Shown: piece after piece, positions 23,050 through 34,924 of the stretch
How the letters are laid out: every line of letters starts with the position of its first letter
Numbering within the stretch: position 1 is the stretch's first letter
Origin: Agaricus subrufescens
Lineage: Eukaryota > Basidiomycota > Agaricomycetes > Agaricales > Agaricaceae
Length of the DNA stretch: 64,000 bases
Reading direction: 5' to 3'
Assembly (NCBI GenBank): GCA_029945375.1
Contig: CM057066.1
Location: 1,426,001-1,490,000 of the forward strand
Program-made: the position numbers and the translations under genes
Notes under the pieces: model-generated
What the model was told of the DNA's origin: nothing
Seen by the model: only the letters and a program-made list of their open reading frames with translations
The model's database searches: none

Positions 23050-26000
23050 GCGCGCTCTCTGTCGATGAACTGGCGAGATATAGACTATTTATCTAGTCGC
23101 ACGATGCTCTGACCCCTAAAATTTCATAGAGGCATCCAGACCCGACGAGTGGCTCGAGTGAACGTGGTCAACAAGAGAGACAAGGCGTTCTTCCATCGAG
23201 CGATTCTCCTCGTGCTGTCTGGCGTTGGTTATTGTCTACGAGAAGCTTCAAGGCTTAGGGCAACGTAATGCAGAACCGAGGATGCTGGAAGATAACCATT
23301 AATTGTAAAAATTGGTTTCTTATATTAAGAGACGGTCCACATCTAATGATCGATCGACTCTCGATTTGTACCATTTTCTCAGTGCTTCGCTAGAAATATT
23401 TTATCACTTTCACATGGTAAGAATTCAAGTTATGGGACTCAAAAGCGGAAATGGGGGGTTTTTTTGTCCCTGTGAGAATGAGAGTATATTTTTTGGGAAT
23501 ACTGGAAAACTGAACATATGCAACTTTGAATCACGATGTACTCCGGGGCTGGGTGACATTAACCGCTCAATTCCTATGGACCCTAGTAGATCGACATATC
23601 CTAAAAGCTAGGTTTCGTTCATTGATAAGAATCTCGAGATATAGGCTAAAACAACGTTATTGTACTAGCAAGGACCCGGAAGTCTGCGGAGGGTTAACAG
23701 AAGGAGAGGTCAAAAAGTGGGTTTGTAAAAAGCTGCGACGATAGGGTTAACTACTCAGTTCAGTTTCTGAGTCTAGTGTTAAACAACACTCCCTCGACTT
23801 ATTTTGATACCTTAAATTTTCAGTTGCCCTGGCTTAGAAAGTTTGTTCAGCACAGGATTTTTCAAGGGAGATTTGACGAGTAGAATGAGTTGACTGTTGC
23901 CATCAGTCAGCGTTCCGCCTTGCTAGTATGGAACATAATAGTACACGAGTACGAGTTTATGGGTTGCCGTAAATATCCGGCAGATCGATGGCCACCAATA
24001 ATAGTCGATGACAGTCCCGAACAGGGGAGGGCTACCATAGTAACGATGGCAAACGCACATCTTAACAGAAGCCGAGGCAGAAGTTGAATCTGCCAACTGG
24101 TCGTCACCTTGGTTATAGGGATGCTTTTATCAACTACCAAGGCAGGCCTCAACGCAGTAACAGGACGTCTAGGAACCTGAAACTGATCATGGCGTTCGCC
24201 TCGACAGCCTCGTTACCCTGCTGGTCACTTAGGATTCTGGAAGTGTTGGCGTGGCAGCATTCGATTGTGTCCAATGTCTGTGCCCCCCTATACCGAAGAG
24301 TGACCTTCCAAACGTGAGAGGGCAGTAGCGCAGCGTATGGGCTTATTTCTCTTCTTCAAAGGCCAAAAGGCCATCCTGATCTCCTTTATCAAGCGACACG
24401 AGGCACATGCCAACCACTGAATTGAGATATTTTCTAGCTCCATGACTAAAGTTTTCTCCCAGGCACTCAGTTGACCGAGGCTTTGAAGACCCGAGCACCC
24501 AAAGCAGGCCTGTGATTCGGGTTTAAAAAGGGCACACTACTGGAATGTGGAAATCAACTACCGGGGTTTTTCGCCGCTTTGAATGATCACACTCAGAATA
24601 TTATCGAATGATACCAGGTGGGCTTGAAGCCCGATCCTTAGAACATATCAATCATCAGACACTAATTTGATATTCCTTGCCTCTCGGCGCAAGTGCTGTC
24701 AAGCCCTTATCGACCTTGGTCAGCAGAAGGCAGGATCAAGGTGAAAATATTTGAGCGTCGTATGCCTAATATGTCTACACCATCGTGTCGTAAAATGAAG
24801 AGATTACTTCCCATTAGCAAGGAACAGCTCTTATTTTGTTGAATTGTTAGGGCTGCGCACACCTGTGAAAGCCAGGATCAGGTCAGAAAAACCTGATAAA
24901 GCACGTTCATTACCGGTTGATGGGTAAAATGGAACCGTTTATTGTTAAGAAACCATGGGTATCCGATGAGCACGCATCCAACTGTAGCTAGAATTCCGAT
25001 GAGGAAGTCTATGAGTGTGAATTCTTCAGTCGGAAGATGGAGGCGCGCTTGCGAAAGGCGTCTAAGATCTTTCAAGATCTCCAACAAGGATCTATAATTA
25101 CATTCAGACGGCGCTTCTGAGTCTGAATATAGACGTGGCGAAAGCTTTCTGGTATTACAATTTTATCATAACCACAAGTTTGGAGGGGCAAGTGACCAGG
25201 CACGGAGAACCTCTTCAGTCATGTTGATGGGAGAATGGGGGCTGCCCGTTGAGAATATACAGGCCGGCTAAGGTTACTCTACGCGAAAGAGGAAACGAAG
25301 AGGAAATGTGCCTCGTGGCCAGATGGAACTTCACACCCACAATCTTAACCTTCTGAAGGATTCAGGAGTGCATTGAAAAAAGAAATAGAGTACAGTTGAC
25401 AAGACACATTTGCATACTTGGGGGAGGAGACCTTGGACAGAGGTCTCAGAAAGTCCAGAGAAGTAGATGAGAGTCTTGGTGCAACTGGGCCGAAATAATA
25501 TGAAACCGATATGCAGAGAAGACTGTGAGCTTGGGTCGGATCCAGCACACAGCCAAAAGGGATACATAGTCGACAAGGTGTTCTATTAGCATTATAATCA
25601 CACCCAATAGAGATCACAGATGAAGCCAACCCTACAAAACCAGGATGGTTATGTTAAAACGGTGTTCGTAGCCTTGAATGAAGGGAGCGTTGTTTAGACT
25701 TTTCGCCGGATCGAATACAGTAGTTGTGGTATAAGTTCTTTCGGGGCGAGTGGGACTAAACTGAATAGCCTCTGTGAACAGCCCGTCCCTTCCAGCTTGT
25801 TCGGTGAACAATTCCTGCGGAAGGGGGTAATCAGCTGGAGCATCAATAAGCTACAAAAGGCGGGGAGACAGTGCCGGAAAATAGAGGAGGTATCATTAAT
25901 CAATGATTATGGCACATCGGCAACAGATATCTGATCTATCTGACCGTCTACCGATCTGATCAGTAAGTGGCATTTTTTGGATCGGTGAAAGAATGCCTTT

Positions 26001-27640
26001 AACTATTTTCTGCGAACCGAGCAGCTGCAACTGATAAGCCACTTCGCCAATAGCGAGAATGTGAGAATTACAAGGAAATCTGCGAGAAGTGAGGATCGCT
26101 TCTTCTATCAAGTAGAATGGCATGCGACGTGATCAATCTTTTTCATCAGTATTAATGGGGCCTTCTCAAATTTTGTGTCACTAGAACCTTACCGCGTGGC
26201 ATCCTGACAGATGAAGAACAGGAAAAAATTGGAGTGCAACATTCACGCTGTCCATAGATGAGTTGCGGAGCTTGGCGTGGAGTAGGACCTGTATACTTTT
26301 GTCGATACGTCCCAAGCACTACGTAAAGAAATGCGCCTCCATGTTTGGAGGAATAAATTGATTCTTTATGGTATGCGGAACATAACGACACCTGACCGAG
26401 CCTTCAAGATGCTGTACAACGCTCAAGCGAATTCGTTAGCCAGAAAGCCTTTAATTGACTGACCTTGTTATTTTTCATATCAGTAGAATTGGCGGGGATA
26501 AGTGTTCTGCTGCGTGATGAGATGGTAGGCAACTTCCTATTTCGAGCTCTGGTCTCAACCAAGCCGAAATCTTCTTCTTTACATATCGGACCAAACGAAA
26601 GTGACAGTGACAGCGGAATATGAGTACTGTGGGTATGCAGTTAAGAGTCAAACATCGATTCGACAATTGATAGCTTTACCGCCTTCCATGTCAATCGGCG
26701 ATATTCGCCTGTGTGTATAAAGTTTGCCAACACGAGGACATGGTGTTGCAGCGGAGCTTTGTTGTACTGGATAGCTGTGCGAACAAATTTAGTCTTTATC
26801 ACCCACATTGGTCGGAAGAAGTTCTCTCCTAAACGGAGGTTCAGTGAACCCGGGGTGAATAACTGTTCATCAATTCTCGTTTCTTCGTATGAATGTCAAT
26901 TTGATGAGCTCGCGTTCGGTTCGCATAATCTCTTCTGAGCAGACATCAGGAAGGCTAGTGTCGATAAAGAGGCCTAACCCACCGTTGCATGCACGCTTTA
27001 AATTGATATGGAGATGGCGAAGGAGACGCCATAACTAGGTGATGCCGATCAGGGGCTTGATGATCGAGTTCAAGGAATCTGATGCCTTCAAGTGTGGTGG
27101 TAGAAGAAACAATAGAAGTACTGCCAGATCTCGTCCGCAGCTTGAGCTATAAAGAAAGAGATCCGGACCATCAAAGACAAAAGAAGACAAAGTAGAAGAC
27201 AAAGCGACGCAGAGTGAGACAAAGCAAGCATTCGCATTTCATGCAGTGGAAATCTCTACAAAAATAGTTTGAGATCACAGCGATGCCTTCTCGGCCGACT
27301 AGTATTGTCACAACAGCTGTTTGCAGCTGCAGTCAGCCGGAAAGATGTGATAGTACCAGGAATTCGGGCCGAAACTCTGGTGTTTGTGGACTACAGCCTC
27401 TCAAAACTTCGGGTTTATGATCCTCCAGAATTGAGGGTAGGGGCATCAGAGGGTTCATGAGCTTCGAGCATCCACCGGAGAAGACGGGGGACTCCACATG
27501 AACCACCATGGTGTGAATTCCAAGAGGATAGCGAGTTTCAGAGAGGATGCGCAGTCCGAAAAATGCAGTGTATTAAAGAATGAGTTTCAAACACAGGCAA
27601 AGTCCCGAATCTATTTCCAGCACATCCCTTGTGGGGTACA
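23050..27640. other. gene-poor interval, no confident gene
   Basis: Scattered minus-strand open frames occur (25087-24878 with a hydrophobic segment IDFLIGILATVGCVLIGYPW; 25629-25331; 26123-25896; 26391-26152; 26666-26475). They could be remains of a membrane-protein gene, but I could not assemble a consistent spliced frame. The block 25756-26330 is a diverged duplicate of 21731-22260. Confidence 0.4.
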
Positions 27641-27643
27641 GCT

Positions 27644-27936
27644 TTATTTCGCAGCTTCTTCCTCAGACAAAACGACCTGTGGATGGATGAGAACAGGCAT
27701 TGTATTTTGCTCACGATACGCACTTGTGCACCGCCTGTACCATTTTCCCATCGTTGATACCTCAGGCTCGTCAAACCACGTTTCTCAGCGGCCAAGCGCT
27801 GCTCTTCTTTGAGAGACGAGCGAACTGCGCGAGCAGTGATCTGAGCGAATTTGTTGTAGCTAAGGACCAGTGAGCTCGTGAGGAATGGAGATTCGAGCGG
27901 GACATACGTGAAAAGCGTTCTCCAGTTGGCACCCAT
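27644..27936 (-). CDS. atp15: mitochondrial F1Fo ATP synthase subunit epsilon
   Basis: Three exons (27936-27908, 27859-27724, 27676-27644) give a 65-aa protein that starts MGANWRTLFTYNKFAQITAR and ends VVLSEEEAAK. Introns are 48 and 47 nt with canonical ends. The pattern TW/NWR..YNK..ARAVR.SLKEEQRLAAEKRG..L...KWENG matches the small epsilon subunit of the mitochondrial F1 central stalk (the yeast Atp15 family), and the length is right for the family. It is synthesised without a long presequence and works at the matrix face of the inner membrane. It is divergent from the Rab gene, with 139 bp between start codons. Confidence 0.9.
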
Positions 27937-28075
27937 GGCGGTTCAAAGCGGTTTTCCTGGGTGTGACAGCGTTCGCCTCCGGCCCCATCCGCTGGTACAC
28001 GTGATGCGGTCACGCCCTGATGACGTAACCCCACCATACCCCAGGCCTGCACCATCGTTCTGTCCGTCCCCCGCA
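27937..28075. promoter_or_regulatory. shared bidirectional promoter (atp15 / Rab)
   Basis: Only 139 bp separate the two start codons. The spacer holds an E-box CACGTG (27998-28003) and a CRE/ATF-like TGACGTAA (28021-28028). Factor binding is inferred from the motifs alone. Confidence 0.6.
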
Positions 28076-28903
28076 ATGTCGAGCATCACCTGGCACTACG
28101 TCTTGAAATTTATCATTACTGGTGACGCTGCCGTCGGAAAGTCTTCTCTACTCGTCCGGCTCACCGATCAACGGTTTCTCGCAAATCCTGATCCGACCTT
28201 GGGTGTTGAGTTCGGTTCCAAACTGATTCCGATTCCTGAAGAGGACAAAATCGTCAAGCTCCAGTGTTGGGACACTGCTGGAACCGAATCTTTCAGATCT
28301 ATCACTAGGTCATACTATCGTGGCGCGGCGGGCTGTCTTCTTGTCTATGATGTAACCAACCATAAGAGTAAGTATGCCCTTGTTGATGATCATGAAAGGG
28401 CCTGGGTATTGATACGCTTCTGCGTAGGTTTCACAAATGTCAAGTCATGGCTTGCCGATGTGCGAGAGCATGCCGACCCGCATTTGAGCTGTATCCTTGT
28501 CGGCAACAAAGTAGACCTCTGCGAGGATGGCCAAGATGGTTAGTGTCCGACTGCCCATCCCACTTTCTACCCTTACCATCACTCGTCAGCACCTTCCAAA
28601 CCACGTCAAGTGTCAACAGAAGAGGGCGCTGAATTTGCTCAGCGGGAAGGACTTTTGTTTGTAGAAGCTAGCGCTAAATCTGGCTTGAACGTCGAACTTG
28701 CTTTTGTTGAGGCGTCCAAAGATATCCTTCAGAAAGTAAAGAATGGCGTCTTTAATGACGCTCGAGTGAGTTCTGCGTCTTCATCGGAATATATGGATGC
28801 TGATGTGACTTTGCAGTCGCCCGGTGTCAAATCTTCAAACCATTCTAATCCCAACAGCCTCACGCTAGAACAAACTCCCTCAAAAAACACATGTTGTTCA
28901 TGA
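28076..28903 (+). CDS. Rab-family small GTPase (Rab4/Ypt4- or Rab2-like)
   Basis: Three exons (28076-28367, 28428-28538, 28590-28903) join in frame to 238 aa. G1 is GDAAVGKSS (16-24), the effector loop contains TLGVEFGSKLI, G3 is WDTAG (65-69), G4 is NKVDL, G5 is EASAKSG, and the C terminus is a dicysteine tail (NTCCS) for geranylgeranylation. RSITRSYYRGAAG is typical of the Rab2/Rab4/Rab14 branch, which acts in endosomal recycling or ER-Golgi traffic. At position 70, where nearly all Rabs have the catalytic Gln of DTAGQE, the codon is ACC (Thr), so intrinsic GTP hydrolysis may be low. Start chosen at the first ATG with full G1 motif; an upstream in-frame extension has no support. Confidence 0.9.
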
Positions 28904-31740
28904 TGTCCTATCCTTTTATGACAGGTGCATTCTCCCTAAGGCTACTTTTCGGCGCTACCTCCCAAATACCGACATCTGTTGGACCCCATCCACATAATGC
29001 TCTAAACTCACTACCGACTGTGATCAAAGTCATATACAGAGCTTGTGGACGTCTGACCCGTCTTGCTCGCCTGATGGCCAGTTATAAACGTGCACTGTCT
29101 CAGATTGTGTCTGCGTATCGATTTCTGATTTTTAAATCACCTACGTTTGATTGTGCATACCCTTTTTAATCACTTTTTTATGCTTGTTCAGTCACGACAC
29201 TGCGTTGGGTTCGGTTCTTCTTTTAGTTTCACTGATAAAAGCTCCCTTACGGAGCTTGATGACTCGGAATATTTTCAATTGTATCAACAGCGCTTCCTTT
29301 GCACCTTTCGCTGAGGTTGAACGAGAATAAATCTATTCAGTGGTGGAACATCTAGTATGCGATGAATGCTTTGTAGTCTACTTGAAGGAACGTGACGTAG
29401 CTGGGATACCGCTTCCAAGTCAAAAAGCTTGAAACTGTGAAGTTCCTTACTCTTTGACTGTAGATCCGCGCCAAGCGGAGTGTTGAACTTCCACCCCCAT
29501 TAGGCCACCGAGGCCCGCCCGCCCGTTCCTCTGCGACACCACCTCTCCTGTTCACAATTTATCATTCCTGGCTCCTGATTTCAGCCGTGTCACCCACTTT
29601 GAAACCTGTGGAACCAAACAAAGACAGAAGCAACGCCCTTGAATCCATCCCCAAATCTTGTTATTTTTAGCTTGTGGGTTGTCGTCATGCAACGAGACCT
29701 AAGCCGGCAAAGTCCCAGAACACCGAGAAACTTTCGAAGCATTTTTAGACGTGACATGTGTTTTCCGCCATCGTTTTGTCTAGTCCTTTACCAGGCTTTA
29801 CCTCGTTCCCCTCTTCGCAATTCTACCCACGCCCTAGTCGATCCACGGGAGATTATTTTGGTAATGCCGACTGTTCAGCGGAATCGGGTGTATATAAATA
29901 TGCAGATAACATTGGTTCCTCAACTTTTCTTTTGATACCGATTTCATTAATCTCTTCTCTCTAGACAGTTTGGCAGTAAGCAGATGATCAAGATTCTTGA
30001 TTTCATAAGTGTTTTGAACCTGGAAGAGGCATAAGTTTCTCTGATTTCAACCATCCCGATAACAGAAAGGACGGCCCAAGTCTTCGAACCTTCGCTTTCA
30101 AGTTGTTCGGTCACGCGTGAGTGAGCAGATCAGTTACATCCCACCAAAAGCACAAGCCTTCTGATGATCCTGTGCTCACAATTCAACCAAACTATATCGA
30201 GCCCAAGAACGTTACATCTCGTTCCCATCGGGTCAACTTGTCTCATTCTTTTCTAAAATTCTAGTTGGGCACGGTTGAATTTGTATGTATCACAATCAAA
30301 AGAACATTACGGCTTTGAATCGGAAGAGTGGAGGCGGCGGCGGAAATCAATAAAGGTGCTTATATATCAAAGGATTTAGAAAGGAGCAACGTGACGAATA
30401 TGAGAAGATGAGGTGAGGGCTCAGTACCGGTCTGATACATTCAAAAGAATCAACTGTTTCCTTTTGGTCATCTGGACCCCATCAGAAGGCGCAAACCCAC
30501 CCAGAGAGTGCATGTATCGTAAAAATCTTGTACCAGAGGGAGACAAAAACGACGAACAGCGGGTTGATACTGTGATTTATGACTTGATGCGATTGGTATC
30601 CTTTTTGTTACCTAGAAAAAATCATACACCTCTGCCTACAACATGAGCTGAGCGCAAACATTCGACCGGCTTTTGCATCTCCTCGGATATTAGCTTTCCC
30701 CTTTCTCCTCATTATTTGCGGGTGAGTTATGACCCAAGTTTCCTTCCCATCGACAAAAACAAAGCCACATACTGGTTCCCAGCGATCTCGCGACAGGGAG
30801 CGTGGCGTTCCAAATCCAGATTTCAGCCGCATTTTTCTTGGCACGAGAGCAAATCTGGAACAAATTGAGAGAGAGCCTAGAGAAGAGGCGTTGTCAACCC
30901 TTGGGTAGAAATATGTACTGCGTGCATATCGGCGGTTTCACATTAAATTGTAACAAGCAGAACTCCCGTGAAACCAAACCTGAGGTAAATATAGGTAGGT
31001 TTATTGGCGGAGGGGGGGGCAGGCTAAGTTGAATTTTTCATATCTCGACCAGGAGACGTGCCACACTTTCAACTCTACGCGCCTCTGAGCGATCTCTCCC
31101 GACTACGACGAAATGAGTTGCAGGATAATTAACCGAAATTCAACCGGATTTTATATACTCTGAAACAGAGCGTTCTGGGTTTCGTTGGCGGAGAGTGTTT
31201 GAATATTTGCGTGAGCTGCGGGATTGGAGCAAGAAGAAAAGTCGGACATAGATTTTAATGGATGATTATTTCGGAAGTGTATACTAGATTAGTACAGAAA
31301 ATAATCTTATATCACATTGACAGGGGCTTTAGAATACGGGGGCCAAAATGGGGAGGTCAAGAGTGATGAAATTAATGATATACAGCAATTTAACAGATGA
31401 ATCAATAGAGGTATGTGTGAAAAAGATAACAGGAAGGGAAGGAATATAGAGCAGCGTGTAACATCTTACAGATCGCATAGGACAAGGGTCGGCAAAGTAG
31501 GGAAGGAAAATAAATATCAGCGGGTTGGTTTAGTAGCAAAGGAAAGGAGAGAAACAAATCAAAGTCCGCTTCAAAGCGGAAGTTGAAAATAAAAACATAT
31601 AAACGACGGGCCCCGCCTCTTCATCCTGGAAAGCCGGAGGAAGGGCCAAGCGTGCTGTGGCGGATGGTGCAGGACATGAGTCGAAGGGTGCGGGAGTATA
31701 CCGCTCTGGCACAGAGAATGACAGCTTGGGCGCTCAACGT
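28904..31740. other. no supported gene
   Basis: About 2.8 kb between the Rab gene and the phosphatase gene. Short open frames (for example 29639-29935, 30413-30646, 30802-31032) lack motifs and splice support. I see no repeats of note. Confidence 0.5.
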
Positions 31741-31745
31741 CCAGA

Positions 31746-32312
31746 TTATGACGTCCTTGCCAACGAAACCCTGCCGTATTCGTGCAACTGCTGCACGAAA
31801 CCAAAGTTGGGCTCTGCGATTCTCCTCTTGCTCTTGATAAACTGAATGGCCTGAGTAGGGGTCCAGTTGAACTGCGCCATCAGGAACGCTGCCACAACGC
31901 TGACACTCCTGCTGATCCCCTCGATACAGTGGACCAAAACCCTGGCTTGAGGGTCTCGTGTCAGAGCATCTGTGATCCACGCCGTCGTGGTTGGCAAGTG
32001 AGCGGCGAGTTCCGCAAAAGGAAAGTCCTCGACGCGTATTTGCAACCGAGTGGGCTGGACCGGGAGAAGAGATGGTGGTGGGACAAAGACCTTGTCCGGG
32101 ACGGTAGAGAGTACGTGGGTGATTTTGTACTGGGAAAGGCAGACGGGACTTTCAGCGAAGGAGAGGTCGGAGACGTAAAGTCGGGGGATGATTTCCGATA
32201 CATTACGTGACGGCTGGGTGGTGGACGTCGGGGAGAAGGGGTTGGCGGAGGGAGGGGAGCTGTCCTGGGGTGCAGAGGGGCTGGCCACGGGCCACTGGCG
32301 ATTGTACGACAT
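31746..32312 (-). CDS. dual-specificity protein phosphatase
   Basis: A single open frame of 188 aa from ATG 32312. The N-terminal ~35 residues are Ser/Pro-rich and disordered. The catalytic fold follows: IIPRLYVSDLSFA, the general-acid loop VEDFPFA (Asp96) and the signature VHCIEGISRSVSVV (Cys129 nucleophile, Arg135). Then come AFLMAQFNWTPTQAIQFIKS and PNFGFVQQL, typical of compact DUSPs. These enzymes remove phosphate from Ser/Thr and Tyr, often on MAP kinases; the substrate here is unknown. The size is normal for an atypical DUSP lacking a kinase-interaction domain. A 3' intron that would swap the last few residues cannot be excluded. Confidence 0.88.
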   Translation of the reverse strand: MSYNRQWPVASPSAPQDSSPPSANPFSPTSTTQPSRNVSEIIPRLYVSDLSFAESPVCLSQYKITHVLSTVPDKVFVPPPSLLPVQPTRLQIRVEDFPFAELAAHLPTTTAWITDALTRDPQARVLVHCIEGISRSVSVVAAFLMAQFNWTPTQAIQFIKSKRRIAEPNFGFVQQLHEYGRVSLARTS

Positions 32313-33340
32313 GGTGGGCTGGGTGGCGTAGGGATGGGGGTACTGGGTGTACTGGGTTGGGGAAGGACACGGTCAGTATACAGGAACCTTTATAGCAATA
32401 GCGAAGTGATGGGACAGTGATGCAGATTGAATGCCTGACGCCGGAAAGAAGGTGCGAGGCACGGGAAATCAAGGACGAGGAAGGCGAAATGGCCGGATGC
32501 AGATAGCCGACGGTGCTAGCCACGTTGGACAGAGAAAGAGGGTGGAAGGAGGAAGAGGCATCGGGAATGCAGAAATAGCTCGAGCGCTAGGAGGGAGGGC
32601 TGGATGGGACTCACCATATCGAGGGCTCTGATGGGGATGTTTGCGTGATTGGGTCCGTATCGATCTCCGAGATGGTGGGAGGGGGCGTTACTGCGCAGGA
32701 TGGGGAAGAGAAGGCGACGGAATGGGCAGGGAGGAGGGGCGGCGACGGAGCAGGGCGGTGGGGACGCAGTCGAGGGCAGGGCCTGATGCAGGGGTCGCTG
32801 GCTATTTGAACCGCTGGTCGCCGTCGCGTTACAGCCTGCCCGAGACGACACAGGGTAGAGCGGCGGCTGCCAGCCCAGCGACGAAACGGCACCGCTTTGT
32901 GTCGCACGGAGCGGGCCTCGGGGGGCTGCCGGCATGGCTGTTGCCCCCCGACCCGGCCTCGGCAGACCCAGCCTGAAGCAGTGTGTCGCCGAGCTGGTGC
33001 AGGCGACGGGGGGCGGCCGCATGACTGATGGCGTCGAGGCTGTGTCCGCGACTTATCGTCCCCTTGATCCGCAGCAGATTATCGCAATCTCATCGGCCGC
33101 TACCGGTCCATGTATATCCACCGCCCCTACTGCATTCTACCACTACTCATTACCACGCGAAAACAAAAGAGCTAGACTACTCGTGGCATCTCCCCTTTTG
33201 CGGTATTGTACCCTCCCTCTCGCCGCCTCGGACACAAGAGAATCATAATCATGGGGAAGCATAGGCGGCCTGCGGGCCCGTTAGATGAGATCGCTGCGCA
33301 CAATAGTCAGTCCTTTGCCCAGGAGGCGACGGTCGAGCCG
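32313..33340. other. GC-rich intergenic region, no supported gene
   Basis: Long overlapping open frames on both strands (32516-33022 minus, 32641-32976 plus and others) reflect high GC content and few stop codons. None has a recognisable motif. This lies between the 5' end of the phosphatase gene and the 3' end of eIF4A. Confidence 0.55.
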
Positions 33341-33345
33341 GAGAC

Positions 33346-34920
33346 TCACGCGACGTTCAGCGGCATTTCATCAATCTGCGTGTTGTAGAATTCTGATGTG
33401 AATGGCATATTCAATACACACATCACGAAAGATTGCCAACTCTTCCTTACGTTCAATATCCCGAAGCATCCTGACATCCTCGTTCGTCACAAAATTGATC
33501 GCAACCCCCTTTCGACCGAACCGTCCACCTCGACCGATCCGGTGAATGTAGTTCTCACGGTTCGTCGGCAGGTCGTAGTTGATAACGAGCGAGACCTGCT
33601 GGACGTCGATGCCCCGGGCAAGAAGGTCAGTCGTGATCAGAACGCGAGATGACCCAGATCGGAACTCCTTCATCAGAACTTCTCGCTGCTTCTGCTCCAT
33701 GTCGCCATGCTGTGGGCATCATCAGCACACGCCAATATCACTGATCTTTGTTCCATACCATAGCCGATACCGTGAACTCTCGAGAGTGCATCTTCTCCGT
33801 CAGCCAGTCCACCTTCCGCCGCGTGTTGCAAAAGATGACGGCTTGAGTGATCGTCACAGTCTCGTACAGATCGCACAGGGTATCCAGCTTCCATTCCTCC
33901 TTCTCGACCGCAATGTAGAATTGTTTGATACCCTCCAGGGTCAGCTCGTCCTTCTTTACCAGAATACGGACGGGATCGCGCATGAATTTCTTGGTCACTT
34001 CCAGCACGTCCGCGGGCATCGTGGCGGAAAGAAGGACAACCTGTGTATCTTGAGGAAGAAGCTGGAACACTGTGCATGACGTCAATCATTGGCACTACAT
34101 CCTTTCTTCAAGAACATTCACTCACCTTCGTAAATCTGGTCCTTGAAACCGCGCGACAACATCTCGTCGGCCTCGTCCAGGCAGAAGATCTTGATATTGT
34201 CGGTCCTCAATGCCCGGCGATTGATCATATCGTATACACGGCCAGGCGTCCCGACGACGATATGGACACCCTCCTGGAGCTTGGCCATATCATCACGAAT
34301 GTTGGTTCCGCCAACACAGGCGTGACATTCGATATTCATGTAATCGCCCAACGCGATCACAACTTTTTGGATTTGCTGTGCTAACTCTCGGGTAGGGGCA
34401 AGAATCAGAGCTTGAGTGCCCTTGATGCTCATGTCAAGCTGCAGTGCGTGATCGGTAAACCACATTTCTACGTTTGGGAAAGGTCCTTTGATAGAACTCA
34501 CTTGTTGGAGAATGGAAATAGAGAAGGTAGCAGTCTTGCCCGTTCCCGATTGGGCTTGGGCGATGACGTCGTGTCCTTTGACGACGGGCACGATAGCGCG
34601 CTGTTGGATGGCAGATGGGCGTTCAAACCTAGACCGTGTAGTGAATACGCAGTTGAGTTCCTAGATCGAGTACCACTCACCCATAGGCGTAGATACCACG
34701 GAGAAGTTCAGGCTTTAGATCCATGTTATCAAAACTAAGATGCAGACAGACTGTCACTTCTGAATCCAAGTGCCATCATGGGATCAGACGTACTTGTCTA
34801 CAACTTGGTCCCAGTTGGACTCGATCTCATTCTCGGCGACATCTTGAAATTCCTCACTGCAGGCGGATCAGGTTCGCTCAGGGTAGATGGAAGAACCATG
34901 ATGAATACGCACGCTGACAT
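33346..34920 (-). CDS. tif1: translation initiation factor eIF4A (DEAD-box RNA helicase)
   Basis: Eight exons (34920-34913, 34856-34794, 34734-34681, 34628-34502, 34438-34126, 34069-33759, 33709-33451, 33392-33346) join in frame to 393 aa, close to the usual ~397. The first exon is only 8 nt (MSA). Motifs in order: Q motif [10 protein letters not shown], motif [23 protein letters not shown], motif II DEAD, motif III SAT, ARGID and [13 protein letters not shown]. The C terminus ends [14 protein letters not shown] as in eIF4A. The enzyme is the ATP-dependent helicase of the cap-binding eIF4F complex that unwinds 5' UTR structure in the cytoplasm. Confidence 0.95.
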
Positions 34921-34924
34921 GAAT

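Noticed and set aside
27878..28075. Upstream extension of the Rab reading frame
   Set aside because: It lies in the shared promoter and over the atp15 first exon; the Rab starts normally at 28076.
31621..31980. 119-codon minus-strand frame inside the phosphatase gene
   Set aside because: Shadow frame of the DUSP, which has the full catalytic signature.
32516..33022. 168-codon minus-strand frame near the phosphatase gene
   Set aside because: High GC creates long frames on both strands; Pro/Ser/Arg-rich text without domain or splice support.
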